Shown piece by piece: positions 1-11,099 of a DNA stretch of 64,000 bases; position 1 is the first letter of the stretch; every line of letters starts with the position of its first letter. The position numbers were made by a program, and so were the translations under genes. The stretch spans positions 372,001 through 436,000 of the forward strand of contig MEHQ01004504.1 of the NCBI GenBank assembly GCA_008828725.1, given 5' to 3'. Origin of the DNA: Saccharina japonica. Its lineage: Eukaryota > Sar > Phaeophyceae > Laminariales > Laminariaceae. The notes below the pieces were generated by a model. The model saw nothing but the letters and a program-made list of their open reading frames with translations, ran no database searches and was not told the origin of the DNA.

Positions 1-428
1 ACAAATCGAGTCCTCCACCCCGATTATAAACGCAGACATGATACAGGGGAAGGGAACTATGGTCCCCTGCTACTGATGTACCCCCGGCCTGCGAGCAGTG
101 TAACTGCAAAAGGTCAATAACAACGGAGGGAAAAAGACAAAGACAAATACAAAGAGACAAGTCAAAAGTACAAGCAAACACTCAAACAAACAAGACCACA
201 GAGATAGCACAGACACGTCATCCCGAGGGGGTGGTGCAATGGTGTGGCGGTGGGGGGAGGGGGAAAAAAACAAACAAACAAACAAACAAACAAACAAACA
301 GTCCAGGAGAGTCAATCCGGCACATATCGCGCCACTCGGTCCGCCATTTCTCGCTTGTTTTCTTGCCTTGCCGATTCGTCCTTCTTCCGCACTTCTCCCG
401 TCCCGTTGGTTCTTGTCGTCTCTTTATG
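1..428 (-). mobile_element. 3' end of a LINE-type retrotransposon, minus copy
   Basis: This stretch is the reverse complement of 1,357-1,785, so it is a second copy of the same element's 3' region in opposite orientation. It includes the AAAC tract at about 268-300, which mirrors the TTTG tract of the plus copy. The similarity ends at about 425, where this copy appears 5'-truncated as LINE insertions usually are. The element runs off the left edge of the window. It keeps only the extreme C-terminal codons of the reverse-transcriptase ORF and 3' UTR sequence. Orientation and truncation are seen; the LINE identity is inferred from the plus copy. Confidence 0.75.
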
Positions 429-517
429 AGAATAAAAAATATCAGATGACCCGGGATGACCTGTAGGTCGATGAAAGGAATCGTTTGGCGACCTCTATTT
501 CTACACCAGCCGAATAA

Positions 518-806
518 TTGCACGTACGTGCTGGGCTATTCGGATCTGCACGTACTTTTGCACCATCTTTACCCTTGCTCCCACCCGGACCTGATCCCAC
601 CCGGATCTGATCCCATTTGGCACCCTGCTCCCACCCACAAGGTGCAGAAATATAATCAGCCCTCCGCAGGAGCCGCCGGAGGCCCACCTGGCACCTCGAT
701 CCCATTTGGTACCCATGTAGGCCATACATATCTACAACAACTCCTGCTATACATATAGCCGTATTGAATGTACGTGCAAATTCGAATAGCCTGGCACGTA
801 CGTGCA
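518..806. repeat. Inverted-repeat element between the two LINE ends
   Basis: Positions 518-555 and 770-806 are inverted copies of each other. Both contain the GCACGTACGTGC palindrome followed by GGCTATTCG or its complement. The 210 bp between them carries short direct repeats of a Pol-like GATCCCA(C/T)(C/T)(T/C) phrase at 573-612 and 699-712, which are simple sequence and not coding. It could be a small MITE or the scar left between two head-to-head LINE insertions. No target duplication was found. Confidence 0.5.
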
Positions 807-1473
807 CGTTCTACGGAGCCGCTATTTCCTATTTCTACATCGCGACCACTACCGACTGCTGCGGACGATACACCACCGGCTGCTGCTGCGAGTTATTGGG
901 TACCAGCGCAAGCAAGGCACCTACCGGCAGCTGTCCTACGCCCAGGCCTTGAAGAGGGTCGGGTGCCAGAGCGTGGAAGCCACTGTCCGGCAACGGCGCC
1001 TACTGTTCGCGGGGGCCGTGGCAAGGCAGCCAGACGGGCGACTCCCGAAACGACTGATGTTCGGGGAGCTGGTGGGGGGGAAGGACCCGGGCGCGGGGTG
1101 CCCGGAGCGGAACTGGCAGACGTGCGTGAAGGACGACTTCAAAGCGTTCGGAGCTACGCACGGCTCTACGGACGACCAAAGACGTGTCTTCGGAATCCCG
1201 AATTCAGTTTGGGCGGAAGCAGCGAAGGTGAAGGGAGGAAGGCAGTGGTACAAGGGAGTGCTGCAGGGAGCTGAGAGGTTTATGACCTCCTGGCACAAGG
1301 AAGAAGAGGAGGCTAGCCGGAAACGAGCGACCGAGCGAGAAAAAGAGCGCAGCAACAACAAAGAGACACCAAGAACCAACGGGACGGGAGGGGTGCGGAA
1401 GAAGGGCGAATCGGCGAGGGAAGGAAACAAGCGAGAAATGGCGGACCGAGTGGCGCGATATGTGCCGGATTGA
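802..1473 (+). pseudogene. C-terminal remnant of a non-LTR retrotransposon reverse transcriptase
   Basis: The 223-residue frame reads as the part of a LINE polyprotein that lies after the reverse-transcriptase palm. It begins with an Arg/Leu-rich HHRLLLRVIGYQ stretch. Next comes a V-x-x-R-R-L-L-F-A-G-A-V-A-R segment followed by LPKRLMFGEL, the pattern of the post-RT 'R-x-LxWLGHVxRM...RLPKxxL' region. After that come NWQTCVKDD and a Lys/Glu-rich tail. The catalytic FADD-type motif and the endonuclease are absent, so the copy is 5'-truncated and dead. The residues before about 25 are probably not native, and the Met at 802 is only the first in frame. The family-level call is fairly safe; the clade is not resolved. 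Confidence 0.7.
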
Positions 1474-2141
1474 CTGTCCTGGACTGTTTGTTTGTTTGTT
1501 TGTTTGTTTTGTTATTTTTCCCCCTCCCCCCCACCGCCGCACCATTGCACCACCCCCTCGGGATGACGTGTCAATGTGTTGTCTCTGCGGTCTTGTCTGT
1601 GTGAGTGTTTGCTTGTACTTTTGACTTGTCTCTTTGTCTTTGTCTTCGTCTTTTTCCCTTCGTTGCTTTTGACCTTTTGCAGTTACACTGCTCGCAGGCC
1701 GGGGGTACATCAGTCACACGGGACCATAGTTCCCTTCCCCCGTATCATGTCTGCGTTTATAATCGGGGTGGAGGACTCGATTTGTTTGCCTGACCGGTGT
1801 GAACCCGGCACGGAACACCCCGGCATTATAGGGGCACCAAGATAGAATCAGGGGGCGTGTACCCCCGATTGGTGATGTTGACTTTTCCATTTGTATTTTT
1901 ACCTTCACATAGCGTGTAGAGGGGAGCGGAGGGCTCCAGACTATCTGTTTTTGACTGGCTTTGATCGCTTTGCGGACCCTTCGGGTTCCACTTTTATTTC
2001 AGTATACCTTTTTTGGGTAAGTTAGCCTGTGACCACGGGAATCGACCGTGTCAACTGTTGGATTAGTACGGACAGATGGAGGTACTGGATAGAGAGACCG
2101 GCACGGTTTTCAATGTGAAGACAACAACAACAACAACAACA
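840..2141 (+). mobile_element. 5'-truncated LINE with (AAC)n tail, plus copy
   Basis: The element comprises the RT C-terminal frame, a TTTG tract at about 1,485-1,510, roughly 650 bp of 3' UTR, and a run of ACAAC triplets at 2,121-2,140 that makes a plausible LINE 3' tail. The first 430 bp of its 3' UTR is duplicated in inverse orientation at 1-428. A related tail (GTGAAG followed by an AAC run) lies on the minus strand near 49.1 kb. Target duplications were not identified. Confidence 0.7.
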
Positions 2142-2644
2142 TCTGTTGGATGGAAACCTTGTAAGAATGAAATATAAATGAGGTTCCGGGTTCAGTTTTT
2201 TGCTTTTTTCTCCTCCAGTTTTCGTTTTTTTTCAAATCGGAATGTCATATCACCTGCAGAACGCCGAGAGCTGATGAAATCCGTTGTTTAAATAGTCCAG
2301 TGCTAATTACACTCTTCGTATTATTGAAAAAAAAAAAAAAACGTTTATGTTTTTTTGGAAGTAAAGATCCAGAGAATGTTCGTTTTTTTTGCCAGAAACA
2401 CCTGCGCGGAAGAGCAAGCGTTATAGAGGTACTTTTGAAAATTTGATCGGTTATGTATACCCGGAGAAACATGTACCTAGGTGGTGTGGAAAATATTAGA
2501 AAAATAAGCTGCACGGACTATATTAGGTGCAGATTTTTCGTGTTTTGATTATGCCGAAAATCAACATCGCGTTAGGTAACCCGGAGCCACACAACACATG
2601 GATTACGTGTACAGCAGGTTCAAGGGTTAGACCGACAGACCGGG
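2142..2644. other. No gene seen
   Basis: AT-leaning sequence with T and A homopolymers, including a 14-A run near 2,327-2,341. I see no coding or repeat signal here. Confidence 0.5.
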
Positions 2645-2892
2645 CGTACAGCGACGCTGACCCTGGCTTCGCGTGTCCTACTGCTGCTGCTGTTCTGCTG
2701 CAGTTGTTGCTGTCGCTGCCACAGCTGCTGTTGCTGCTGCTGTATGCTGACGATACTGTTTTTTGTTATTTTGTATACGGCACGTACGTAGATGTTCGTT
2801 CGTGTTGGTTCAGTACAATCAGTCAGTGTTTCCCCAGCGTGATGCATCGCAGATTTGACCACTGAAGGCGCTGAGGTCGCGCCTCATCCTTA
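2645..2892 (+). repeat. Dispersed repeat W, copy 1
   Basis: About 250 bp that recurs as the reverse complement at 11,990-12,240. The copies share a GACGCTGA(C/T)CC start, a CTG/GTT-rich microsatellite core (2,672-2,745), the phrase TTCGTTCGTGTTGGTTCAG, and the end GCAGATTTGAC-x-ACTGAAGG followed by GAGGTCGCGCCTCAT. No protein frame is conserved between copies, so it is likely a non-autonomous element. The sequence from 2,893 to 3,355 holds no gene that I can support. Confidence 0.7.
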
Positions 2893-3355
2893 TTATATAA
2901 TACGCTTCGGTGGTGGCGCCGGTGATGATGTCGTTTGGGATCTTCAGGACTATACCGGTTTCGGTATGCCTCGCGGGAGACCGGCTCTACCGCGCGCCAC
3001 CCGACCCCGATCGGTCCCCAGATGTGAAAATATGGATCTCCAGAACTGCGGTCAGAATCGAAATCGGCCCATAAGTTCGCGAGTTTGCGGTTTTTGCACT
3101 AATTTCAAGATAAAAAGCCCAGACGTAAAAAAATCCACAAAAAAAAGGGCTACTGCTGTACGTACAAGGGCTGCACATCCATGCCGGCGTTGTGTTTGTG
3201 TCCGCTGTACGTACGTACGAGTACGTGCTGCTACTTTCTGGACTGTTGTTGTTGCTATTGTTGCTGTAGACGGAGTATATAAGGACTACTACTATTGCTG
3301 TACGCACTGGTGCTGCTGTATACTTATTTCACTCTGATATTGTTGTAGTTGTTAT

Positions 3356-3545
3356 TGTGGGTGGGTGGATCGGTTGGTGCGTGTTTGTGTCGATCGGTTG
3401 GTGCGTGCGTACGTGGTTGGGTGGGTGGGCCGGTGGTTGGGTGGTTGGGTGTGGGTGAATGGATGTCGGTAAGTACGTGAGAGTGGGTGGGTGGGAGGGT
3501 GTGGGTGGGTGGGTGTCGGTGGGTCGGTTGATACGTGGTTGATTG
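3356..3545 (+). repeat. G-rich GGTGGGTGGG minisatellite
   Basis: Irregular repetition of GGTGGGTGG, GGTTGGG and CGATCGGTTGG on the plus strand. The many GGG/GG runs spaced by 1-4 bases could form G-quadruplexes. The reverse frame translates to a spurious Pro/Thr/His-rich peptide. Confidence 0.8.
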
Positions 3546-3659
3546 CGTGTGTGGATCGTGACCCAGTTCTTATTTCGTGTTTTTGTTTCTGTCCGCTGTT
3601 ATACTGGCCCCGCCCTGGCATCGTTCGGGGTACCACTAGCTACCTCTTTTTACCAGTAA

Positions 3660-5560
3660 TACGCTCCAGATGTGGTACGTACATACTTTAAGAAACACTA
3701 CAGTACATACATGACTGCTACTATACCAGGTATATAGTAGGTAGTAGGTACACCAGCAGTCAGTACCACTATTTACTATCAGGTACCTAACAGTACATTG
3801 TATACACACACTCAATACGACCATATGTACGAGAACCAAATATAACACATAGAGCAGTACTTCTACAACTATTAATACTACCAGGTACGAGGTATTATTT
3901 TTTATGTTACTACGTAAAATATATCACTACTAATGCTACTCACATATACTCCTATGCTGTAGCAGGCATTCCCCCCTCCGCGCTGCGGCGGTGATTTCAC
4001 CCTGCCGGGTGGTTTTCAAGAGAATATTCGTTATTAAACATTTACTTCACTCTTCGGCTACTTACACTCTACTACCGGTACTACTTGAAGACCACTGCTG
4101 TATTCCCATCTATCATCTTTGCACTTTCTCGACGAGTAATATCGCTCTCTCCCATTTAAAACACACGTACGCTGTCATACCTTCGTTTTTCAGGCGAGAC
4201 AGGGTCTTCAGCATTTTGTTCACTGGTCAAGTCGCGTCGAACGGCTCATGCCGGTTTGTTACCGTTGTGCCGTAATTGTTGTCGACTTTTACTAACGTAC
4301 TGCCTGTAGTATTATGTATACCGCAGTCGTACGGAATGAGAGTCGGCGTTTGTGGGTATTTTTAGTTCGTCGATTATCGTTGTTGATTTTGTATTCGCAT
4401 CAAAATGTACAACACACCACTCACGAGTACCCACCACAGCAACAGCGACGACATACTCGTACGACAACATCTCGATGTCTCAACATGTACATACCAGGTA
4501 CCAGTACAGCAGTCATGATGTATGTACCAAGACATCGTATTAATAGCGCGAAACAGGTGCGTTATTGTCCTCCGACAATGTATCGTACACACATGTCCCA
4601 GTCCGACGTAAATCAAGCATCCTATATGAATAATACCACAGCAGTACTCATGAGTAGGCGTCTTTCCAATGCCCACTACGACGTAGCAGCCACTGCCAAG
4701 GTCTTGAGCACGCCAAGTTGAGCGAGCGGCATCAGCCGCAATGTCCTTGTACCGATGCCAGGTATGATATGCACGAGTACGTACGTATGATACCTGGTAT
4801 ATGGGCCGCGATTTGCTGTATACCAGGTATCGAATTCAAGTGCCGCATCATACCAATAACAAAGTACGCGAATACCCCCCTTTGCTTCAACAGTATATAG
4901 TCCACTGGAACGGTTGTGCAAGTACACCAACCTACTATAGGACGACTTTGTTGGGGCTGTGACCAATACCCTATCCAGCAGTAGCATGCTATTATACCGG
5001 AACACCAGAGTAGACCCGTCGTACGAGCAGGTGTGTTCAAGATACAGGATTACGAGTAAGAGGTGCACGCCGTCTAGCTGGCCACTACTTCGATTATACA
5101 CGGCGTAGACTCACAGATACACAACCAGAGATGGAAGCGCCACTCGAGAAGGTTGTGTCTGTCAAGCCTCAGGTAGTGTTGGGGGAATCGAGGGGGCTCC
5201 TGTCGTCCGCGTACGTCTTGATAGTTGCAGTGCAGACTGGCTGAGTGGCGGGGACAATAACGGAGAGCCCCCGCATCAGAAAATAATGGAAACCCCTGAA
5301 GGAACATAAAAGGGCCTATTAATTGTGACCCCGTGTCACACGACTGAATCGACGTAAGTTTTGGGCCCGCACGCGTCCAGAGGCCAAGACCACGGCTACT
5401 CGTGTTTGTTTTTCAGAACGGGAGGGGCACGGTATACGAGGTAAGAGTACCTCGCGCGCAATCGGGAAACGTAGCCATTTTTTGCCTGCTCACAGAATGC
5501 GGCGGGATTGATAACATACCTGGTACCTGGTACCTGGTACACCTGGTATCATAACTACAG
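3660..5560. other. GTAC-rich region with clustered TACC(A/T)GGTA motifs
   Basis: This stretch is dense in GTAC and in the 9-mer TACC(A/T)GGTA. Exact copies start at 3,724, 3,879, 4,492, 4,791 and 4,821, and three overlapping copies start at 5,517, 5,524 and 5,531. There is no supportable gene: frames of up to about 140 codons exist on both strands but show no family features. Part of it is covered by dispersed repeat X. Confidence 0.6.
4815..5310 (+). repeat. Dispersed repeat X, copy 1
   Basis: Matches 32,085-32,600 in the same orientation, and in part 11,275-11,400 inverted. Shared landmarks in order are GAATTCAAGT or GAGTTCAAGT, GCGAATACCCCC or GTGAATACCCCC, (T/A)(T/A)GCTTCAA, a GACTCACAGATA(C/A)A block, GGCGCCACT, CTCAAGC, and GGCGGGGAC...GCCCCGCAT near the right end. 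The copies are diverged and share no open frame. They probably belong to an old transposable element. Confidence 0.65.
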
Positions 5561-5608
5561 TACAGCAGTACTACTGTACGTACGCGTACCAACTGTAGGG
5601 AATACAAT

Positions 5609-5652
5609 GGCTCCGCTGCGCGGGCGGCTAACGCCGCCCGCTACGCTCGCGG
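5609..5652 (+). repeat. Dispersed GC hairpin H, copy 1
   Basis: A GGCGGC stem, a TAAC loop and a GCCGCC stem, followed by CGCTACGCTCGCG. The same module lies at 5,838, 26,541 and 50,715. See the finding on this family. Confidence 0.65.
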
Positions 5653-5837
5653 AAGAAACAATAAAACCAAATGTAACAAGGGTAAAAGAGGAACATCTAT
5701 TTTTTTAGCTGCAAATGCCGACTTGATAATGCCAAGAGCTCCAGATGTATGATGGCAAATGCAGTTCAGAAACGATACGTACTGGTGATTTTTTATCTTC
5801 CAACACGAAAAAAGATCGCGAAGAAAACGAGACTTCG

Positions 5838-5905
5838 ATCCGAGGGCGGCTGACGCCACCCGCTACGCTCGCGCAAGGAAAGGGGCAGAAGCGGTCCACG
5901 ATGTG
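5838..5905 (+). repeat. Dispersed GC hairpin H, copy 2
   Basis: GGCGGC-TGAC-GCCACC hairpin followed by CGCTACGCTCGCG and AAGGAAAGGGGCAGAAG. The downstream flank, through (T/C)CCA(C/T)GATGT, is also shared with the inverted copy at 26,541-26,618, so the repeat is longer than the hairpin. Confidence 0.7.
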
Positions 5906-6000
5906 TAAAGACCGACTTGAAATACATACTGCTGTACGCAACTGAACGTAAAGTACCCGTCTACCGCTGTATTGTGGCATGTATGTGGCAAAGCAACTAC

Positions 6001-6125
6001 AGTACGCGACAGCACTTAATAATCTGGCAGTTAAGAATATCAGGCTGGGACTTACGGAAATTAAAGAATTAACAGGTAAGCATTTGTGCTGGACTCGGGG
6101 AGGAAATAATAATTAGAAATTGGGA
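6001..6125 (+). repeat. Dispersed repeat Z, copy 1
   Basis: Begins AGTACGCGACAG, followed by an AT-rich stretch, then TAAGCATTTGTGCTGG and GAGGAAATAA. Related copies start at 39,864 and 47,213 in the same orientation, and the start motif recurs inverted at about 42,240. The function is unknown. The flanks, 5,910-6,000 and 6,126-6,580, hold no recognisable gene. Confidence 0.55.
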
Positions 6126-6579
6126 AGTGGGGGGTTGTTCAATTAGCGCTGATATGCGATGGCTGGCGCCCCGATACCCGCTTCCCCCCGTCCCGCCTGT
6201 GAAGCTTGGTCATACGTACTCGTTCGCAGTACATCCGATGCGCAACCAAGCGCAGAACCCCACTACTAAACTACTGCCGTAATACTGCTATTACTGCTGC
6301 TACGGTGTGCTTTGTGTGTCCAGCAGTAGGTAGGTGTGACGGTAGAGCCTACCCCTTCATCTGCTGTGCTGCTTGGTCGTCTCTGTGCATGTTCCCACCC
6401 AACCCGAATTAAATGCCGAGCGGCATAACTTGAGTCGTTTTGTGTTCATTTATTGTGTTTGTATCGCAATCGAATGGGTATCATTCGCGTTGCTAGTCTC
6501 CAGTCTTGAAAAAAAATGCAAGTATCTGTCCGGCGTTTTTCCTGCGGGCTCAGGGGTAGTTCCTCGTTGTGTTCAATGT

Positions 6580-7250
6580 TGCACAGATGCTCCGAGTACC
6601 TTGGAGTAAAGTAAGGAGTATATTGGAGATAAAATATCTCAGGTGCTTCGTGTACTCTGAGTATTTCGGGGTTCGATACTCCGGGATACTGCTCGTACTC
6701 GGAGTATTTCGGGTATGAACACTCTCGATATTTCGTGTCCTTGGAGTAAGTCCGGTTTTTGGGGCTTCAGTACTGCTCATACTCCAAGTACTCCGAGTAT
6801 TCAGGCCGCCAGTACTCTGACTCGGAGTACGAAATGTACTTGAACTCGGAGTATACTCGGAGTTTGAAGTACGTTAGGAGCATCTTTGCATCATTAACAA
6901 GACTCGGCCATCATTGCTCCCAGGTTCTGGGGGCATGTGACTGGCGTTTATAGCATTTCAAAATTTTCACAGATGCTCCCATTACCTCAGAGTATAATTG
7001 GAGTTTTCTCGAGAAAAAATACTTCAGGTACTTTGTGTACTCGCAGTATTTCGGTGTCCAATCCTCTCGATACTCGGAGTACTCCGAGTAATTTACATGT
7101 TTTTAGTCCGAGTACTACTGCTTGTATTCGAGTATAAGTACTGCTCATCCTCCCAGTATACTCGGAGTATTTGGGCCTTCAGTACTGCTTATACTCCAAG
7201 TACTCCGAGTATCTAAGCCACCAGTACTGTAATACTCTCAGTACTCGGAG
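6580..7250. repeat. Duplicated ~385-bp unit full of TACTC(C/G)GAGTA palindromes
   Basis: Two direct copies, roughly 6,585-6,960 and 6,970-7,250. Both start with CACAGATGCTCC and both contain CTTCAGTACTGCT(C/T)ATACTCC followed by AAGTACTCCGAGTAT. Exact 11-mers TACTC(C/G)GAGTA occur at least seven times. There is no coding signal. Confidence 0.75.
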
Positions 7251-7269
7251 TACAAAAAATACTCGATAC

Positions 7270-7950
7270 TCCGAGCATACTAAGAGTATCAAGTATACAG
7301 CAGTATAGAAACAACCGTAAAATAATAAGCCTGCTGCTGTAAAGTCTGTGAGTATATACAGAGAGACCAAAATCTGACGACTTGGGCCATCTGATTCTCA
7401 AATCGAAACTATTCCGGTCAGATTTTGCACAATCGGACTGCATAGATAGGACGGTGCTTTCGTTTTTTACATCGAAACATACAAATCTGAAGCTCGAAAT
7501 CGAACCGCATAGGAAACGGCCTTATGAGAATCCGATTTTCAAATCGAAAAATGGAATGGTCTCAACATTCAAGATGCTATCCCCGCCGCTGCTGCTGCTG
7601 CTGCTGCTGCTGTACCGATTCAGAGTCATGGTTTCTGTTGCGAAGTATCGAGTATACAGCAGTATAGAAACAGCCGTAAAATAATGAGGCTGTGCTGCTG
7701 CTGCTGTTACGTCTATGAGTATACGGAGAGGCCAAAATCTGACGACTCGGGCCATCTGATTCTCAAATCGAAAGTTTTCCGGTCAGATTTTGCCCAATCG
7801 GACTGCTTTAGGCCGTTTCCTATGCGGTTCGATTTCGAGCTTCAGATTTGTATTTTTCGATCTTAAAAACGAAAGCACCGTCCTACGAATGCAGTCCGAC
7901 AAAATCTGACCGGAAGTTTTTCGATTTGAGAATCCAAAAAATGGCATGGT
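7270..7950. repeat. Nested direct and inverted repeats, family N
   Basis: Positions 7,275-7,440 and 7,645-7,810 are direct copies; both contain GTATACAGCAGTATAGAAAC and GGTCAGATTTTG. Positions 7,390-7,520 and 7,805-7,940 are inverted copies; both contain GGACGGTGCTTTCG and AATCGAACCGCATAGG. A CTG run at about 7,582-7,612 lies between them. The arrangement resembles a foldback or MITE-like unit that has been duplicated. Confidence 0.7.
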
Positions 7951-8454
7951 CTCTAAATTCAAGGTGTTATCTACGCAGCAAGCAAGTAGCAGCAGCACGA
8001 TCGATGAGTTGGATGGTGACACAGCAACCTTGATTCGCGCCCGACGCGCAGCCGACGATCGGTGGGCCTCTCCGTCGCCAAACTTCAGTCGGCTGGCGCG
8101 AGCTTTGGCCTAGAGACGAAGGGAAGCGCGCTCGGCGCGCACCTCTCCGTACTCGTAGAATTTACAGCAGCAGCAACAGCAGTGCAGCAGTAAACAGCTG
8201 TCAACGCTCGGATGCTTTGTTGTGTCAAAATAGAAAATACCAAGACAGGTCGACTAGGGCGCACTCGGCGCGTCGCCGCCAGAGCAGAGGCAGCCAGCGT
8301 GGCTTCGGACGCTTGGGTTCTACGCCCAGTACAGCGCACTCGGCGCGTCTCTTCGCGGCGCCAGACCACAACAACAACAGCAGTTGTTCTTGCCGTTTGC
8401 TCAAATATCTGCACGTATGTCTGATACAACAAGTCCGTGTTTTCTCGCATAAGA

Positions 8455-8590
8455 AGACTGTTTCGATTTTCGAACTAGGTCGCTGAAAAATCGATTGGAC
8501 CATAATCTGAAGCTCAAAAATCGAACCGCATAGGAAACGGCCATTTTGAGAAGCTGCTGCTGCTGCTGTGTACCGATTCAGAGTCACAGT
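8455..8590 (+). repeat. Family N, truncated third copy
   Basis: Contains ATCTGAAGCTC, then AATCGAACCGCATAGGAAAC, a CTG run, and ACCGATTCAGAGTCA, all as in the 7.3-7.9 kb unit. Between 7,950 and 8,455 lie short repeats of GCGC(A/G)CTCGGCGCG (about 8,126, 8,261 and 8,335) and no supportable gene. Confidence 0.6.
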
Positions 8591-8939
8591 TGTTGTTGCG
8601 AGCTGACGAGGCGGTCTATAGTGCTGATGAGTGCGGCGTCGTATGTGCTGAGACTCGTCACAACCCCCCTTCCCCTTGTTCAAATAAAATATTAATCATA
8701 GATGTGGGACTCCCAAAGGTCAGTCAGTGCTCGGCGTGTTTGCGTGTTGATCTGCTCGGTGCTTGCTGCTGTCCTCGGCGTGTCGCACACACCCCACCTC
8801 TGATGCTGATACTCCGCAGAGGCGCATGGTTTGTGCTAGGCTGTCGAGGCGTGCAAAAACTAGCGCGACGCTGCTGCTGTACGCCAAGAACGGCGTTTGA
8901 GGGTTGAGCGGACGAGGGTGTACCCGGGGTGCGGTTTAT

Positions 8940-9017
8940 GGGGGTCACTTATTCACTTGATTATCTCGGTCGCTTTTTGGGGGTCACTTATTCACTCGAT
9001 TATCTCGGTCACTTTTT
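8940..9017 (+). repeat. Two-copy 39-bp tandem repeat
   Basis: GGGGGTCACTTATTCAC begins at 8,940 and again at 8,979, giving a period of 39 bp with only single-base differences. Confidence 0.85.
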
Positions 9018-9139
9018 TCACTTGATATATGTCACGCTTTTTGAATTTCCAAATGACTACTCCAGTCACAGACTGGAGAATTTGGCGTTACATTTCCAAA
9101 CAACCGGCAGACCTACCCCGCTGACCTAGCGATTTCATT

Positions 9140-9850
9140 CAAGTAATAAACCACGGAGTCTGTCGATCCTTGACACGCACACCAGCTGTGCCAGCTGGGC
9201 GGGCCGCGCGTCGGGGCTTCCTGTGAAATCCCGAGCGTGTGCTCGGCCGTCCGTATAACAAATGGCAAGGTACACAGCAGCAGCGGCTACGAGCCCCGAG
9301 CGTGTGTTCGGTCGTCGTGAGGAACTGGCAAGGTAGACGCGCATGGTTTGGTCGGGATGAAGATTTCGCGCCTCTTCAGATATTTTTTATTGCAAACAAG
9401 AGTAAGCGCTGACCTGACCTTAGCTTGCTGCTGTTTCTACTGCGGTACTGCCGATACTACTGTGTACCTTGCCAGTCATTCACGACGACCGACCGCACGC
9501 TCGGGCCTTGTATCCGCTGCTGCTGTGTAACTCGCTCCTTATGCCGGATGCCCGAACACACGCTCGGACCTCGTATAGCCGCTGCTGCTATATGTACCTC
9601 GCCCTGTCGCCTGGACGACCGAACACACTCTCGTACTTCGTAGCTGCAAGATCGAGTCAGCACCTTCTTTTCTTCGCATGAAAAACAAAGCCGAGAGACG
9701 CGAAATCCTCACCCCGACCAAACCATGCCCTCAAGCCGCGCTGTGCTGCTGTGCGCCTGGCCAGTTATTTACGACGACCGGACACACTCTCGGGCCTAAT
9801 ATAGTAGCCGCTGCTTCTACTGTCGGCCTCGAATCGGTCTCGATACGCCA
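9140..9850. repeat. Inverted-repeat cluster with recurring CACACGCTCGG units
   Basis: The phrase ACGACCG-(A/G)-(A/C)CACACTCTCG or close variants occurs at about 9,480, 9,550, 9,615 and 9,770, and its complement at about 9,230 and 9,300. Each is followed or preceded by a CGCTGCTGCT tract. Positions 9,340-9,375 (GCATGGTTTGGTCGGGATGA) and 9,690-9,731 are an inverted pair. The whole could be one foldback element with internal tandem repeats. No gene is seen. Confidence 0.6.
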
Positions 9851-10089
9851 AGAGAGGGATAGCTAGAGAGACCGCCACGTAATACGAAGTTGTGAGCGCA
9901 CGGTCGAATGATTATTAGGTTCCCCCTGGTTCCACAAAAACATGACCAATACTTTTGACAAAAATCAAAAATGTTGTCTTGCTTTGAATTAAACGCGCCG
10001 CCGCTGTGGTCTGTTCGCAAGCCGGCAAAAAAAAAACAACCAGAGGGAAAGAAACGGGAGTGCCGAAACGTACATTCTAAAATGGTTTT

Positions 10090-10720
10090 GAAAGCACCAA
10101 ACCGCCTAGAGCACGGCACACGAGACAACACGAGCCCTACCCGCTTGGTGCAGCGGCGAAATAAGTAGTAGAAACACGACGCTGCTGTTCCTGGGCGGTG
10201 GCTACCCCGGTAGCTTATGTAATCGCCAGTGGGGTGCGCCCACCTCTCAAAAGCAGCTCTCTTTTGTGCCCCATATAGCCCACAGCACAGCAAATTATTG
10301 AGCTCGAAGCAGCTTTTTCGCAACCGAGCTGGCTACTGCACGAGACACAAAACAAGACAAGACAAGCCCTGCGCGCTTGGTGCAGCTGCGACATAAGTAG
10401 AAGAAGCACGACGCTGCTGTGGCCGGGCAGTGGCGAGCCCGGTGGCTTCTGTAATCGTCAGTGGTGTGAGGTGACCTCTCAAATGCAGCTCTGTTTTGTG
10501 CCCCACGCACAACAAATGTATTGAGCTCAAAGCCAGCCTTTCCATCACCACCGAGCTCGCTAGAACACCACACACACAAGACACGACCAGCTCTACCCGC
10601 TTGGTGCGGCGACGGCGTGAGTAGCAGGAGCAAGTTGCCGCTGGTTATCAGGCTTGGGGGCGTGGTAGCTACCGCCTTCGCTTGCGTTGTCTGCTGCTGC
10701 TGCTGTTGGTGTCGCTCTGA
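10090..10720 (+). repeat. Three-copy ~228-bp tandem repeat
   Basis: The anchor CGCTTGGTGC(A/G)(G/C) appears in successive copies at about 10,140, 10,372 and 10,596, with spacings of 232 and 224 bp. Shared phrases include GAAGCACGACGCTGCTG, GTAATCG(C/T)CAGTGG, CCTCTCAAA-x-GCAGCTCT and TTTTGTGCCCCA. The copies have diverged and carry different indels. From 10,800 to 11,100 I see nothing. Confidence 0.8.
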
Positions 10721-11099
10721 CAAAAAAGGCGAACACACGAGGAACGCCGATCGGGCCACTCGGCGCTGGACACTCAACTGCAGTTGTTTCTAAAGGACAA
10801 AAAAACGAGAGCACTCCGAGCTTTCTGAATTAAATCCTTTTTTCGGGAATCACTAAAAAAAACGCGCCGCAATCGCGTTTGGGAAAACATTCAAAGCTAA
10901 CGGACAATTTCTGGAATTATTTTGGACAGGGGAAACCCTCTATTATCCCAGAGACAGAGCCCATGATAATGATTCAGATGTAGTACTGAATTTTTCGTTA
11001 TCAGCGGCATACTATTAAAGTGACAGTTGGAGCCTTTGCAGTACATTCTATGTACCACATCAACTATCGAATTGATGGTTGTTTGGCGACAAATTCATA

